Shown here one piece after another: positions 30,727 to 40,783 of a stretch of DNA of 64,000 nucleotides. The DNA is taken from contig OW818695.1 in NCBI GenBank assembly GCA_942493345.1, positions 186,001-250,000 of the forward strand, in the 5' to 3' direction. Position numbers and translations under genes: made by a program. The stretch comes from GWE2-42-39 sp942493345. GTDB taxonomy: Bacteria; Bacteroidota; Bacteroidia; Bacteroidales; Prolixibacteraceae. The notes beneath the pieces are model-generated. The model was not told the origin of the DNA. It saw only the letters and a program-made list of their open reading frames with translations, and did no database searches. Numbering within the stretch: the stretch's first letter is position 1; the number at the start of each line of letters is the position of its first letter.

Positions 30727-32013
30727 ATGAACGACAAAACCTACAATCCGTTTGAAACTGCCCAAAAGCAGTTCGACCACGCAGCTGATTTGTTAGATTT
30801 GGATGAAGCAACCCGGGAATTCTTGAGAAACCCGATGCGGGAATATCATTTTCTTATTCCCGTAAAAATGGATGATGGTACCCGAAAAATCTTTAAAGGG
30901 TTCAGGGTGCAACACAACGACGCCCGCGGACCGGCGAAAGGTGGCATTCGTTTTCACCCGATGGAAACCATCGATACGGTAAAAGCGTTATCAATGTGGA
31001 TGACCTGGAAAACATCGGTTGCCGATATTCCCCTGGGAGGTGGAAAAGGTGGAGTTATTTGCGACCCTCATCATTTGAGCAAATCGGAACAGGAGCAGAT
31101 TTGTCGCGGATGGATTCGCCAGATTGTAAAAAACGTTGGCCCCAATGTTGATATTCCTGCCCCCGATGTGATGACCAATGCACAGCACATGCTTTGGATG
31201 CTCGATGAATATGAATTGATACGCGGCGAAAAGTTACCGGGATTTATTACCGGCAAACCCGTTGGCATGGGAGGATCGAAAGGCAGAACCGAAGCCACCG
31301 GATATGGCACAATTATCACCTTGCGTGAAGCATTGAAAGAATTGAATATAAAACCGGAAAATACGACTGCAAGCATCCAGGGATTTGGAAATGTTGCCAG
31401 GTACGCAATTGAATTATACAACCAAATAGGCGGAAAGGTAATTTGTGTTTCATGTTGGGATCAAGCCGATAATGCAAGTTATTCGTTCCGGAAAAAGACG
31501 GGCATCAATCTCAAAGAATTAATTTCTATTTCTGATCCGTTTGGAGGAATTGACAAAACAAAAGCCCGCGATTTGGGTTACGAAATTTTACCGGGCGAGG
31601 CGTGGTTGGAACAGGAAGTTGACATTTTAATTCCTGCCGCTCTTGAAAACCAGATCCGGATGGATAATGTGAATACGATTAATAAAAGCGTAAAAGTCCT
31701 TGTCGAAGGCGCCAACGGGCCTACTGCACGCGAAGCCGCCGAAGTAATCGACCGGATGAAAATCCATGTGATTCCCGATTTTCTTGCTAATTCGGGAGGC
31801 GTTGTATGCAGCTATTTCGAGCAGGTGCAGTGCAACATGAATTATTTCTGGGACAAGGAAGAAGTAGTCGGAAAACTCGACCTAAAAATGACTTCGGCTT
31901 ATTTGGCTGTCAGCGATTTTGCGAGATCAAATAAAATGGGGATGAGGAATGCCGCTTATGTTATTTCTGTCAACCGGGTTGCACAGGCATGCCGCGACCG
32001 TGGATGGGTTTAA
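30727..32013 (+). CDS. gdhA: Glutamate dehydrogenase (Glu/Leu/Phe/Val dehydrogenase family)
   Basis: A 428-residue enzyme interconverting glutamate and 2-oxoglutarate plus ammonia, linking nitrogen and carbon metabolism in the cytoplasm. The catalytic region includes KGGIRFHP and WKTSVADIPLGGGKGGVICDP with the active-site Lys residues, and PAPDVMTN with the catalytic Asp. The Rossmann domain is marked by ASIQGFGNVARYAIEL. At 428 residues it is the shorter GDH class (410-430) resembling clostridial and archaeal enzymes rather than the roughly 445-residue NADP form. The next gene follows after 98 bp on the same strand and may be functionally linked. Confidence 0.92.
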   Translation: MNDKTYNPFETAQKQFDHAADLLDLDEATREFLRNPMREYHFLIPVKMDDGTRKIFKGFRVQHNDARGPAKGGIRFHPMETIDTVKALSMWMTWKTSVADIPLGGGKGGVICDPHHLSKSEQEQICRGWIRQIVKNVGPNVDIPAPDVMTNAQHMLWMLDEYELIRGEKLPGFITGKPVGMGGSKGRTEATGYGTIITLREALKELNIKPENTTASIQGFGNVARYAIELYNQIGGKVICVSCWDQADNASYSFRKKTGINLKELISISDPFGGIDKTKARDLGYEILPGEAWLEQEVDILIPAALENQIRMDNVNTINKSVKVLVEGANGPTAREAAEVIDRMKIHVIPDFLANSGGVVCSYFEQVQCNMNYFWDKEEVVGKLDLKMTSAYLAVSDFARSNKMGMRNAAYVISVNRVAQACRDRGWV

Positions 32014-32111
32014 AACACAACCATTCGATCCGCTTCGATTAAAAAAACAAATACTTATTAAAGCCGACAGGCATACCGGTAAAGGTTTCATATTTTTAAA
32101 CCATTCATTTC

Positions 32112-35100
32112 ATGAGTCCTAAAAAACCCGAAAACAACCTTACCAACGAGCTGAAAGAACGCGCAAAAGAGTTGAGTTGTCTGTATGAGCTACAGGAACT
32201 TTTAATCGATAAGGAAAAAAGTATTACTGATATTTTTAATAAAATTGTAGAAATACTTCCACAGGGATGGCAATACCCCGACATCTGCAACGTACAGATA
32301 ATCTACCATGAAGACGTTTATCAGTCAATCAATTTTAAAAAATCGAAATGGACACTAAAATCAGATATTGTTGTCCTGGATGAAGTAGTCGGGAGTATTT
32401 CTGTTTGTTATATCGAAAAAAGGCCGGCAGAATATTCAGGGCCGTTTTTATTGGAAGAACAAAAATTGATCACCTCGATTGCCGGACAAGTTTCATCGTT
32501 CCTTTTGCACCGGCAGTTAAAATCAGTATTTGAAGCAAAAGAGCAAACCATAAAAGAACAAAAACCGGAGTGGTTTACCATCTTCGAAATGCTAAAAGGA
32601 ACGAATCCGAAATTGCTTGTCAGTATTTCGAGGAAGATGATTAATTTGCTGTGTTGGAGTGGCATAAAAGAGGCTGAAGGCTTGCTCGAATATTTTAACC
32701 CCTCCCATAAAAACAAAATCGAACGGTCCAAAGAAGGCGATAACCTTCCCTGCCAGGGAATTACAAACAATGATTTAATATCGGCAAGTTTTGAAATTTT
32801 TGAATTGGCCGACAAACACCTCAACGAGAAAATAATCATTGACAATATCCACAAATGGATCAAGGAAGATCGTTCGGGTTTTCTTATTGATGTGCTTGAA
32901 AATACAGGATCATCATTATCCGAAATCAGCGGGGCCATTGAACGTTTTTACCACTTATCGCCTCAAGGACTGGAATTGTCGCCCTCAAGAGAAAAAAGTT
33001 TAAAGACATCCCTGGTCCGCCGGTTGCTTATCGATCATCCCGATTTTATAAGTATTGCAAAAAAATTCATCGATATAACCGATTTTCATGGATTGTTGAA
33101 ACGCATCATTTCCCCGGTTGGAAGTTATGGCAAACTGGGCGGGAAAAGTTCAGGTTTGTTTTTATCGAGTCATATTTTATGGAAATCGGCCGATAGCAAC
33201 CCATTTTTCAGTCAGATAAAAATGCCAAAAACCTGGTACATAACTTCCGATGCAATCCTTAGTTTCATGAAAGGGAATGATCTGGAGGATATTATGGAGC
33301 AAATTTACAAGGATATTGACCAGGTAAAAAAGGAATATCCATACATTATCCATGTATTTAAAAATTCCCCTTTCATCCCGGAAATGATCAAAGATCTATC
33401 GCTTGCGCTTGACGATTTCGGTGAATCCCCGCTGGTCATCCGTAGTTCCAGTTTGCTTGAAGACCGGATGAGTACAGCATTTGCCGGGAAATACAAAAGT
33501 TTGTTTATCGCCAACCAGGGAACAAAAGAAGAAAGGTTACTGGAATTGATGGATGCCATCGCTGAAGTGTATGCTTCCCTGTTCGGCCCCGACCCTATTG
33601 AGTACCGCAAAGAACGGGGCTTGCAGGATTTTCACGAGGAGATGGGAATTTTAATTCAGGAAGTTGTTGGGAAACGGGTTGGCAACTATTTTCTACCTGC
33701 ATTCGCAGGCGTTGCGTTTAGTTACAACGATTTTCGCTGGTCGAACAGGATAAAAAAAGAAGACGGTCTGATCCGAATGGTCCCCGGATTGGGAACCCGT
33801 GCGGTGGACCGGCTAAGCGACGATTATCCCATCCTTATTGCACCCGGACAGCCAAAATTACGGGTCAATGTGGCAATTGATGAAATTGTAAAGTATTCCC
33901 CAAAAAAAATCGACGTAATTAACCTTGAAAAGCGGACGTTTGAGACCATCGACATACAGCAAATATTGAATGAATCGGGGAAAGAATACCCCGGAATCCA
34001 CCAGATTGTATCGCTGATTACGGAAGACCACATACAACAACCGCAGAAACTCACGATGAATTTCGAAAGAGACCACTATGTGGTTACATTCAACGGACTG
34101 ATCAACAATACCGATTTTGCCAAACAAACACATGCCGTATTGGAAGTGCTCGAAAAAGAATACGGATGCCCTGTCGACATTGAATTTGCCCACGACGGCG
34201 ACAATTTTTATCTTCTTCAATGCCGTCCGCAAAGTCAAAGTGTTGCAGGCATGCCAGCTACAATCCCGTATAATATAGCCGGAGAAAAAATAATCTTTTC
34301 GGCCAACCGGTTTATTTCAAACGGAACGATTCCAAACATTTCGCACATCGTTTATGTCGACCCGCTGAAATATGGTGAATTGCAAGACTACGAAAAACTC
34401 GCTACCGTAGGAAGAATTATTGGCAGCTTAAATAAAATGTTACCACGGCGACAGTTCATTTTAATGGGGCCAGGCCGTTGGGGAAGCCGTGGCGATATTA
34501 AACTTGGGGTAAATGTGGTTTATTCCGACATCAACAACACGGCTATGTTGATTGAAATTGCCCGTAAACAGAAAAGTTATGTGCCTGAATTGTCGCTTGG
34601 AACACATTTTTTTCAGGATCTGGTAGAAGCGAATATCCGCTATCTGCCTTTGTACCCCGACGAGCCAGGTGTTTTTTTTAACGAAAACTTTTTATCCGGT
34701 TCAAAAAATTGGTTAAGCGACCTGCTTCCCGATTTTGCTTCGTTTTCTGATGTCATAAAAGTGATCGATGTTCCGGAAAGTTCAGATGGAAATGTGCTGC
34801 ATGTATTGATGAATGCGAATGAAGAAAAGGCATTTGCAATACTTGCCGAACCTGTTCCGCAAAACGATTTCAGTATTTTCAAATCAAACACGTTCAATAT
34901 AACCGGAAATACCGATTTCCACTGGCGTTGGAGATTGAGTTATGCCGAACACATTGCTTCGAAATTGAACCCCGAGAAATTCGGGGTGGCTGGATTTTAT
35001 ATTTTCGGAAGCGTTCTGAATGCAACGGCAGGCCCGGGTAGCGATATCGACCTGCTCATCCACTTTCGCGGGACCGAAGACCAGCGCAACGATTTATTAT

Positions 35101-35309
35101 TGTGGCTCGACGGTTGGAGTTTGTGCCTCAGCCGGATTAATTTCCTGCGCACCGGTTCGAAAACCGAAACATTGCTCGACATTCATATTGTTACCGACGA
35201 AGATATTCAGAACCGCACCAGTTATGCAGTAAAAATTGGTTCAGTGAACGATGTTGCCCTTCCGCTGGCAATGGGTACAGACAATACAAATATTTTAGCT
35301 TCAGATTAA
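32112..35309 (+). CDS. PEP/pyruvate-binding (PPDK N-domain) protein fused to nucleotidyltransferase
   Basis: A 1,065-residue cytosolic protein. Residues 15-145 look like a GAF domain (LYELQELLIDKEKSITDIFN). From about 335 to 710 lies the ATP-grasp domain of pyruvate phosphate dikinase/PEP synthase (YGKLGGKSSGLFLSSH, VIRSSSLLEDRMSTAFAGKY, DIEFAHDGDNFYLLQCRPQ). The phosphohistidine swivel domain and the PEP-binding barrel of those enzymes are absent. The C-terminus (about 962-1000) has the nucleotidyltransferase signature FGSVLN...GPGSDIDLLI with the G-S and D-x-D residues. This suggests a regulator or modifying enzyme rather than a glycolytic one. The product and target are unknown. It overlaps the convergent phosphoesterase gene by 9 bp. 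Confidence 0.8.
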   Translation: MSPKKPENNLTNELKERAKELSCLYELQELLIDKEKSITDIFNKIVEILPQGWQYPDICNVQIIYHEDVYQSINFKKSKWTLKSDIVVLDEVVGSISVCYIEKRPAEYSGPFLLEEQKLITSIAGQVSSFLLHRQLKSVFEAKEQTIKEQKPEWFTIFEMLKGTNPKLLVSISRKMINLLCWSGIKEAEGLLEYFNPSHKNKIERSKEGDNLPCQGITNNDLISASFEIFELADKHLNEKIIIDNIHKWIKEDRSGFLIDVLENTGSSLSEISGAIERFYHLSPQGLELSPSREKSLKTSLVRRLLIDHPDFISIAKKFIDITDFHGLLKRIISPVGSYGKLGGKSSGLFLSSHILWKSADSNPFFSQIKMPKTWYITSDAILSFMKGNDLEDIMEQIYKDIDQVKKEYPYIIHVFKNSPFIPEMIKDLSLALDDFGESPLVIRSSSLLEDRMSTAFAGKYKSLFIANQGTKEERLLELMDAIAEVYASLFGPDPIEYRKERGLQDFHEEMGILIQEVVGKRVGNYFLPAFAGVAFSYNDFRWSNRIKKEDGLIRMVPGLGTRAVDRLSDDYPILIAPGQPKLRVNVAIDEIVKYSPKKIDVINLEKRTFETIDIQQILNESGKEYPGIHQIVSLITEDHIQQPQKLTMNFERDHYVVTFNGLINNTDFAKQTHAVLEVLEKEYGCPVDIEFAHDGDNFYLLQCRPQSQSVAGMPATIPYNIAGEKIIFSANRFISNGTIPNISHIVYVDPLKYGELQDYEKLATVGRIIGSLNKMLPRRQFILMGPGRWGSRGDIKLGVNVVYSDINNTAMLIEIARKQKSYVPELSLGTHFFQDLVEANIRYLPLYPDEPGVFFNENFLSGSKNWLSDLLPDFASFSDVIKVIDVPESSDGNVLHVLMNANEEKAFAILAEPVPQNDFSIFKSNTFNITGNTDFHWRWRLSYAEHIASKLNPEKFGVAGFYIFGSVLNATAGPGSDIDLLIHFRGTEDQRNDLLLWLDGWSLCLSRINFLRTGSKTETLLDIHIVTDEDIQNRTSYAVKIGSVNDVALPLAMGTDNTNILASD

Positions 35310-36164
35310 CGATCGGGTGGCATTTTGCAAATTCCCGGGATCGAACCGGATCAGTGCAAGTTCCGGTCCATCGTGGGCCGCATTAAAAGCAACGGTATTT
35401 TTCAACCGATCGTTCCAGCTTCCGGTCAGCCGGGCCGATTCGTGAACATGCCCGTGCAAGGTCAGAAGCGGTTGTTTGGTTTCAATAAATCGTTGTATGG
35501 CAATACTTCCAACATGCACATCGAGGGGTACATGTTTAAACATTTTACCATCCAACGCAGCCCTGTCTAATTTTGTTTGATAAGGTGGCGAATGAAAAAG
35601 AAAAATTGACTTCGACAAATCGTCGTCCTTCGTCAGCATCTTAATGTCTTTCTGAATCGTTCCGTATACAATATCATCTGTTTTGAATGGCATTGAATGA
35701 ACCCCCTCTTCAGGCGGAACACAACCAGGATCGACAAACCTCGAAACATCGTAACGTTCCCAATCCTTCAACAAAAACGGAGTGGGCGGCACACAGGCAT
35801 AACCATATACCGGATACTCGCCAAACATGGTTTTTTTATTATGAATATATTTCCAAATACCTGTTGTTTCGGCTTCAATAAAAGCAGTTTCTTCACACCC
35901 CCCGTCGTCGTTGCCCAAAATAACAAAAACACGCGGGTAATTATCGGTCATCTCGGTCTTCAGCTTCAGAAAACCAGGGATTAAAAAATCACGAATAAAA
36001 TCCCTGATGCAACTTTCTTCATGCGTAAATAGGTATATTCCGGATGGCAACAGATCGCCGCCAAGGAATACAGACAAAGGTTTTTCTTCTGCTATTTTTT
36101 CAAATAGCTTATTATAAAGAGCAATTTTCCCGTGTAAGTCTGAAACAAAGAAGTTTAATGACAT
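35301..36164 (-). CDS. Calcineurin-like metallophosphoesterase
   Basis: A 287-residue cytosolic protein with all blocks of the family's dinuclear metal site: SDLHGKI (DxH), GGDLL (GD), LGNDDGG (GND, where GNHE is usual), FLFHSPPY (H) and LHGHVHES (GHxH). The GND variant is found in subfamilies acting on nucleotides or phosphodiesters. The protein starts MSLNFFVSDLHG, so there is no export signal. Its end overlaps the PPDK-like gene tail to tail by 9 bp, and the upstream neighbour is the giant repeat protein on the same strand (86 bp away). The substrate cannot be inferred. Confidence 0.85.
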   Translation of the reverse strand: MSLNFFVSDLHGKIALYNKLFEKIAEEKPLSVFLGGDLLPSGIYLFTHEESCIRDFIRDFLIPGFLKLKTEMTDNYPRVFVILGNDDGGCEETAFIEAETTGIWKYIHNKKTMFGEYPVYGYACVPPTPFLLKDWERYDVSRFVDPGCVPPEEGVHSMPFKTDDIVYGTIQKDIKMLTKDDDLSKSIFLFHSPPYQTKLDRAALDGKMFKHVPLDVHVGSIAIQRFIETKQPLLTLHGHVHESARLTGSWNDRLKNTVAFNAAHDGPELALIRFDPGNLQNATRSLI

Positions 36165-36250
36165 GAAGGATATATATTTCAGCGAATTCAGAAAACAAAA
36201 ATAGTTTAATAATTAAAAAAATCAGACGAGAACATAGCCCATTGCCGCTA

Positions 36251-39200
36251 TTACTTTCGTTTAGAAATAGCTTCATCAATACGCTTTATCTGATCTTTTG
36301 GATATTGTTCTTCTTTTTGGATAGTCAATGCTTTATTGTAATAAAAACGAGCCACACTGTATTCCCCTTTTTCAAAAGCGCGGTCGGCCTGCTGCAATTG
36401 ATTCATGTATTCCATACGCACACGGTCGCGCGTTTCCTGCTCGATCAGCTTTTCAATATCAGCAATTTTGATCTTGGGATAACGTTCATCGGGTTTAATT
36501 CGCAACGCTTTATTGTAATGAAACCGGGATACCGAATAGTTTTTCGAATAATAAGCCTCATCTCCCTGGGCAATTGCTTCGTTGTATTGTTCTTCCTCCC
36601 GATCCGACAGCAAGGTATTGGTCAACACCTGTATCTCGTGAATGCGGTCTTTCGGATAGCGTTCCCACGATTTTATTTCAAGCGCCTTGTAGTAATAAAA
36701 TTTCGCAACCGTATAATTGTTTTTTGCAAATGCATCGTCAGCCTGTTTGATGGCGCCATCGTATGACGAAAGAACATCGGACGACAAACCAATATCGATC
36801 AGCCGCCCGATTTCCTCAATTCGTTGTTTCGGATACATCTCGGCCGGCTTGATATCGGAGGCTTTGTAATAGTAAAAACGCGATACCGAATAATCTTTTT
36901 TCACAAATAATTCATCTGCTTTTCCAATGATCTCGTTATACAATTTATTCGTTTCCGTGACGCTCAAATTTTCCAAATACCGGGGAGATGATTCCAAATA
37001 TTCAGCCTGCGGTTGCTCCTGCACTGGTTTTATTTCAGTAGCAGCAACTGGTTTTTCTACTTTAGCAAGAACCGATTCGGTTTTTTGAGTCATTTGCCTG
37101 ATCAGCTCAATTTGCTTTGTAGGATATACTTCACCCGGTTTTATCTGCAAAGCATTTTCGTATCTGCTTGTGGCATCGTTATACGCTTTGTTGCGGAACG
37201 ACTGATCGGCAAGTGCAATTACCTGCCGGTAGCGGTCGTCTTCATTTTTAGCCTGAGCCAGCCTCAAACTATCGCTGGTGAACACTTCAATCATCCGGTT
37301 GATTTCGCTGATTTTTTGATCCGGATATGAATCTTCAGGATTCAATTCCTTTGCCATTCCGTATTGAGTCCGGGCTTCTTTCAGTTTTCCTGCTGCCAGT
37401 AATCCATCAGCCTGTGTTATTTTGTCGTTAAAAGATTTCTGTTTTTTCGATTTTTCAGCATCGGCAGCCAACGTCTGAATGAGCTTCTGGTCTGCAATTT
37501 TAATTTGAGCGCCCGCGTATTCATCATCCGATTTTACAGCAAGGGCATCGACATAATTATTTTTGGCCAGTTGCCATTTCTCCTGATTGAAAAATTCATC
37601 GGCCTTTTCAATAATAGCCACGTATTCGGCATTTTTTCTATCGATAATATCCTGAATTTTTCGGATCTGGCTCTTGGGATAATCCTCATTCGGCATACTA
37701 TTTCCGGCATCGAGATACAGCGGACGAGCTTCTGCATATTTTCCTGAATTGAAAAAATTATCCGCTTTTATAATCGCTGCACGATAGTCGGCCAATTGCT
37801 TTTCAACAACCCGAATCTGGTCTCTCTGATTTGCAATCCGGACATTGATTTCAACCTTGTTTTCAGGAACAAGTTCAAGCGCCCCGTTGTACTTCGAAAT
37901 TGCATCTTCATATTTCTTTTCCTTGGTCAGTTGCTCTGCCTGGCTTACCAGCAATTGATAATCGCGCAAACGGACTTTGCTGATGGAATCGCTGGCTGCC
38001 TGTTGTTTTACAATTTCCGCATGCCTCCTCATCTCATCCATAATCGTATCAATTTCCCTGATCTTGTCTTTCGGATATTTTTCTTCAGGAAGGACGCCCA
38101 TTGCAGCAACATAATTTCCCCGTGCCTCGTTGTATTTTTTTAGCCCGAAATCGGCATCGGCCAAAGCAATTGTATGGTCGTATTTTTCACGGTTTGCTTT
38201 CTCGGCCACCAACCGCTGCTGTTCTTCGAGTTTTGTCATGCGTTCAAGTTCCGCACGCTGTGCCAATATTTTATCGATTTCCCCGATACGCTGAAGTGCG
38301 AGCGGATCGCCTGTTTGGTATTTTAGCGCTCCTTCGAACGAAGATTTTGCATCCGTCAAACGTTCCTCATTAAATGCTTTTTGGCCTGCTTTCATGTTTT
38401 CAGAATACAGGCGACTGTTCTCTTCCACAATTCTTTGTTTTTCCAGAATGTCATCAATATCCGAGATTCGTTTTTTCGGATATGTTTCCGTTGGCTTCAG
38501 CAAAAGAGCTTCAGACAACTTTTCTTTTTCCTTACGAAGGTCGTTCCTTCCGGTTGCATCTCTTGCATCTTCCAATAAACGATTATAATCGTCATCCAGC
38601 TTTTTCAGTCGTGCATTTTCGACAACGATAGCATCCAGGAAACGACTTGCTTCCGTAATTTTTTCATTTGCATAACGATCCCCATCCTTTACCAAAAGAG
38701 CTTTTCTGTACTCTTCAATTGATCCGGCATATTCTTTCTGGTTAAACAAGCGATCGGCCCCGGCTATTGCCTGTTGGTAGGTCTTTTCTTTCTCTTCCTG
38801 AATAATGCGATTTATTTCTTCAATCCTCGAAGACGGATATTTTTCACTTGCTTTTATTCCCAAAGCCTCGCTATAGGCCATTTTTGCAATATCGTATTGC
38901 TTGGCACCAAACGCCTGATCTGCTCTTGAAATAGCCTGACTATATGCGAAATCGATTTGTTTCTGCTGCGCTTCCCTGGTGGCCAGCGCCTTTAATTCGT
39001 TATCAATCTGAAGAATCATCTGATCCGGATACTTTTCTTGCGGAAGCAAATTTTTTGCTTTCACAAAACTGCTCCTTGCTTCTTGGTAATTTTTAACGGT
39101 CAACAGCGAATCGCCAGATCGAACCAAAGAAGCAAATTGCTGGTTTTTAAGTTTTTCAGCTGCATCATTGGCCATTACGCCCGCAATCTGATCAATCTGG

Positions 39201-40603
39201 CTTTTAGGATATTCTTCCTCCGGTTTCACAGAAAGCGCCTTTCGATACCCGGTTTCAGCCAGTTGATAATCTTTTTTTCGGAAGGCTTTGTCCGCTTCAG
39301 CAATGGCGACATCGTAAACCTGCTGGTTCTGCAACTGCTGATTGGCTGTTTCTGCATTTCTTATTTTTTCCAGCGCCACCGGATCGTTCGTTTTTATTGC
39401 AAGCGCCACCCGGTATTGGGTGATTGCATCTGTAAATTTCTGCTGACCAAACAAACGATCGCCATCCTGCAATGCTTTCTGGTAATTTTGTTCCGATGCG
39501 GTTTGTTCGGTAATCTGTTGCAATATGCGGTTTATCTCTTCAATCCGTGCATTGGGACGTGGATCGTCAGGCAAAATGCCCGAAGCCTCGCGAAATACTT
39601 CCCGAGCCTGTGCGTATTCTTTGTTGCTGAATAAATTTTCAGCCCGGGCCAGAATTTCAGCGAACTTTGTTCCTTTATCTCTCTGCTCAACAATCTGACC
39701 TATCTCACTGATTTTGCGTTGAATATAATTGTCATCGGGCTTGTATTGCATGGCCTGCCGGTAAATTGCCAATGCGTCATCGTATAGTTTATCCTGAAAT
39801 TTCGAGTCGGCACGATCGATGGTCTCTTTATACAGCTTGTTAAAATCCTGCTTCTTTTGTTCGGTGAGCTTCAGCGCGTCCAATAAGTCTTGAATTCCAT
39901 GGATGCGATCCTTCGGATAAGGACGGTCAGGAAAAAGTTTGCTTGCTTCCTGATATTTTGCCAACGCCTCATTGTACTTTGTCTGATCGAAAAACCCGTC
40001 CGCTTCCTTAATGATCCGATCATACTCTTTCTGCACCTCCTGCAATTCCTGAAGTTCCAGTTTATCCAGTGACTTTTGTTCTTTTTTAATTTCCTTATCC
40101 TTTGCAAAAGCTTCATCCAACTGAAATGCAAACAAGTTGTCATCCAGAAGTGGCAAAGATTTAAAATCATCTATACTCTTCTCGTAAAAGATTTTACCGT
40201 ACGGCCGTAATGAAAAACTTTTGTCAATACCTTCAATCTCTTTGTATAAATTCACCTGAAGCTCTATTGGCGGAAAATCACTATTCAAATCCAGAATCGC
40301 ATTAGGAACCTGTGTGGATATTAATATGATACGAGTATATAATCCGGGCTTCGAAAAGGTAAATTTGTATTCGTTATTAAATTTCAGACGATAAATAAAT
40401 TTTTCATCCTTGCTTATTTCAAAATGCTGGTTTTCCTTGCCGTTCATCTCCACATCAAGCATTGTCCCTGCCAATATGCCATCTTCGGCAAATATTTTTA
40501 CCTGAATTTCAAGATAATCCTTTTTCTGCGTAAACCCGCTCAGTGGAAAAGAAAAAAGGAAAAGACAAAACAGAAAATATTTAAACCCTAATTTACCAAC
40601 CAT
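36251..40603 (-). CDS. Giant exported protein of about 20 TPR-like repeats
   Basis: A 1,450-residue protein. I start at the ATG at 40603 (MVGKLGFKYFLFCLFLFSFP), which gives a signal peptide; the longer frame from 40693 does not. Residues 25-110 form a carboxypeptidase-regulatory-like beta domain (LEIQVKIFAEDGILAGTMLDV). From about 190 to the end, some 20 repeats of 54-75 residues follow the pattern Y-x-x-A-I-x-x-A-D-x-x-F-x-x-K-x-Y-x-x-A-x-x-x-Y-x-x-A-L-x-(I/V)-K-P-x-E-x-Y-P-x-x-x-I-x-E-I-x-x-I. Each is a TPR helix pair plus a linker helix. A Pro-rich break lies near 1200 (PVAATEIKPVQEQPQ). It is probably a periplasmic or outer-membrane scaffold. Confidence 0.85.
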   Translation of the reverse strand: MVGKLGFKYFLFCLFLFSFPLSGFTQKKDYLEIQVKIFAEDGILAGTMLDVEMNGKENQHFEISKDEKFIYRLKFNNEYKFTFSKPGLYTRIILISTQVPNAILDLNSDFPPIELQVNLYKEIEGIDKSFSLRPYGKIFYEKSIDDFKSLPLLDDNLFAFQLDEAFAKDKEIKKEQKSLDKLELQELQEVQKEYDRIIKEADGFFDQTKYNEALAKYQEASKLFPDRPYPKDRIHGIQDLLDALKLTEQKKQDFNKLYKETIDRADSKFQDKLYDDALAIYRQAMQYKPDDNYIQRKISEIGQIVEQRDKGTKFAEILARAENLFSNKEYAQAREVFREASGILPDDPRPNARIEEINRILQQITEQTASEQNYQKALQDGDRLFGQQKFTDAITQYRVALAIKTNDPVALEKIRNAETANQQLQNQQVYDVAIAEADKAFRKKDYQLAETGYRKALSVKPEEEYPKSQIDQIAGVMANDAAEKLKNQQFASLVRSGDSLLTVKNYQEARSSFVKAKNLLPQEKYPDQMILQIDNELKALATREAQQKQIDFAYSQAISRADQAFGAKQYDIAKMAYSEALGIKASEKYPSSRIEEINRIIQEEKEKTYQQAIAGADRLFNQKEYAGSIEEYRKALLVKDGDRYANEKITEASRFLDAIVVENARLKKLDDDYNRLLEDARDATGRNDLRKEKEKLSEALLLKPTETYPKKRISDIDDILEKQRIVEENSRLYSENMKAGQKAFNEERLTDAKSSFEGALKYQTGDPLALQRIGEIDKILAQRAELERMTKLEEQQRLVAEKANREKYDHTIALADADFGLKKYNEARGNYVAAMGVLPEEKYPKDKIREIDTIMDEMRRHAEIVKQQAASDSISKVRLRDYQLLVSQAEQLTKEKKYEDAISKYNGALELVPENKVEINVRIANQRDQIRVVEKQLADYRAAIIKADNFFNSGKYAEARPLYLDAGNSMPNEDYPKSQIRKIQDIIDRKNAEYVAIIEKADEFFNQEKWQLAKNNYVDALAVKSDDEYAGAQIKIADQKLIQTLAADAEKSKKQKSFNDKITQADGLLAAGKLKEARTQYGMAKELNPEDSYPDQKISEINRMIEVFTSDSLRLAQAKNEDDRYRQVIALADQSFRNKAYNDATSRYENALQIKPGEVYPTKQIELIRQMTQKTESVLAKVEKPVAATEIKPVQEQPQAEYLESSPRYLENLSVTETNKLYNEIIGKADELFVKKDYSVSRFYYYKASDIKPAEMYPKQRIEEIGRLIDIGLSSDVLSSYDGAIKQADDAFAKNNYTVAKFYYYKALEIKSWERYPKDRIHEIQVLTNTLLSDREEEQYNEAIAQGDEAYYSKNYSVSRFHYNKALRIKPDERYPKIKIADIEKLIEQETRDRVRMEYMNQLQQADRAFEKGEYSVARFYYNKALTIQKEEQYPKDQIKRIDEAISKRK

Positions 40604-40783
40604 ATCCACATAATTCTGATGTATCAAGTCTTTTCTGTAAAAGCATTCCGAAGCTAAGTTAATTAAAACATTTGATGTTTCTCCGTTAAACAAACGGTTT
40701 TATTGCGCATAAATTTTAAAATTTGGCGATTAATTGCGTTATTTAGAGTTGTCTACTTTTTATCCAATTGTAAAACAGAAAGA

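Noticed and set aside
39038..39634. A 198-codon plus-strand frame opposite the giant repeat protein
   Set aside because: It lies fully antisense to the periodic repeat coding, with no start context; the minus frame has clear 20-fold repeat structure and a signal peptide.
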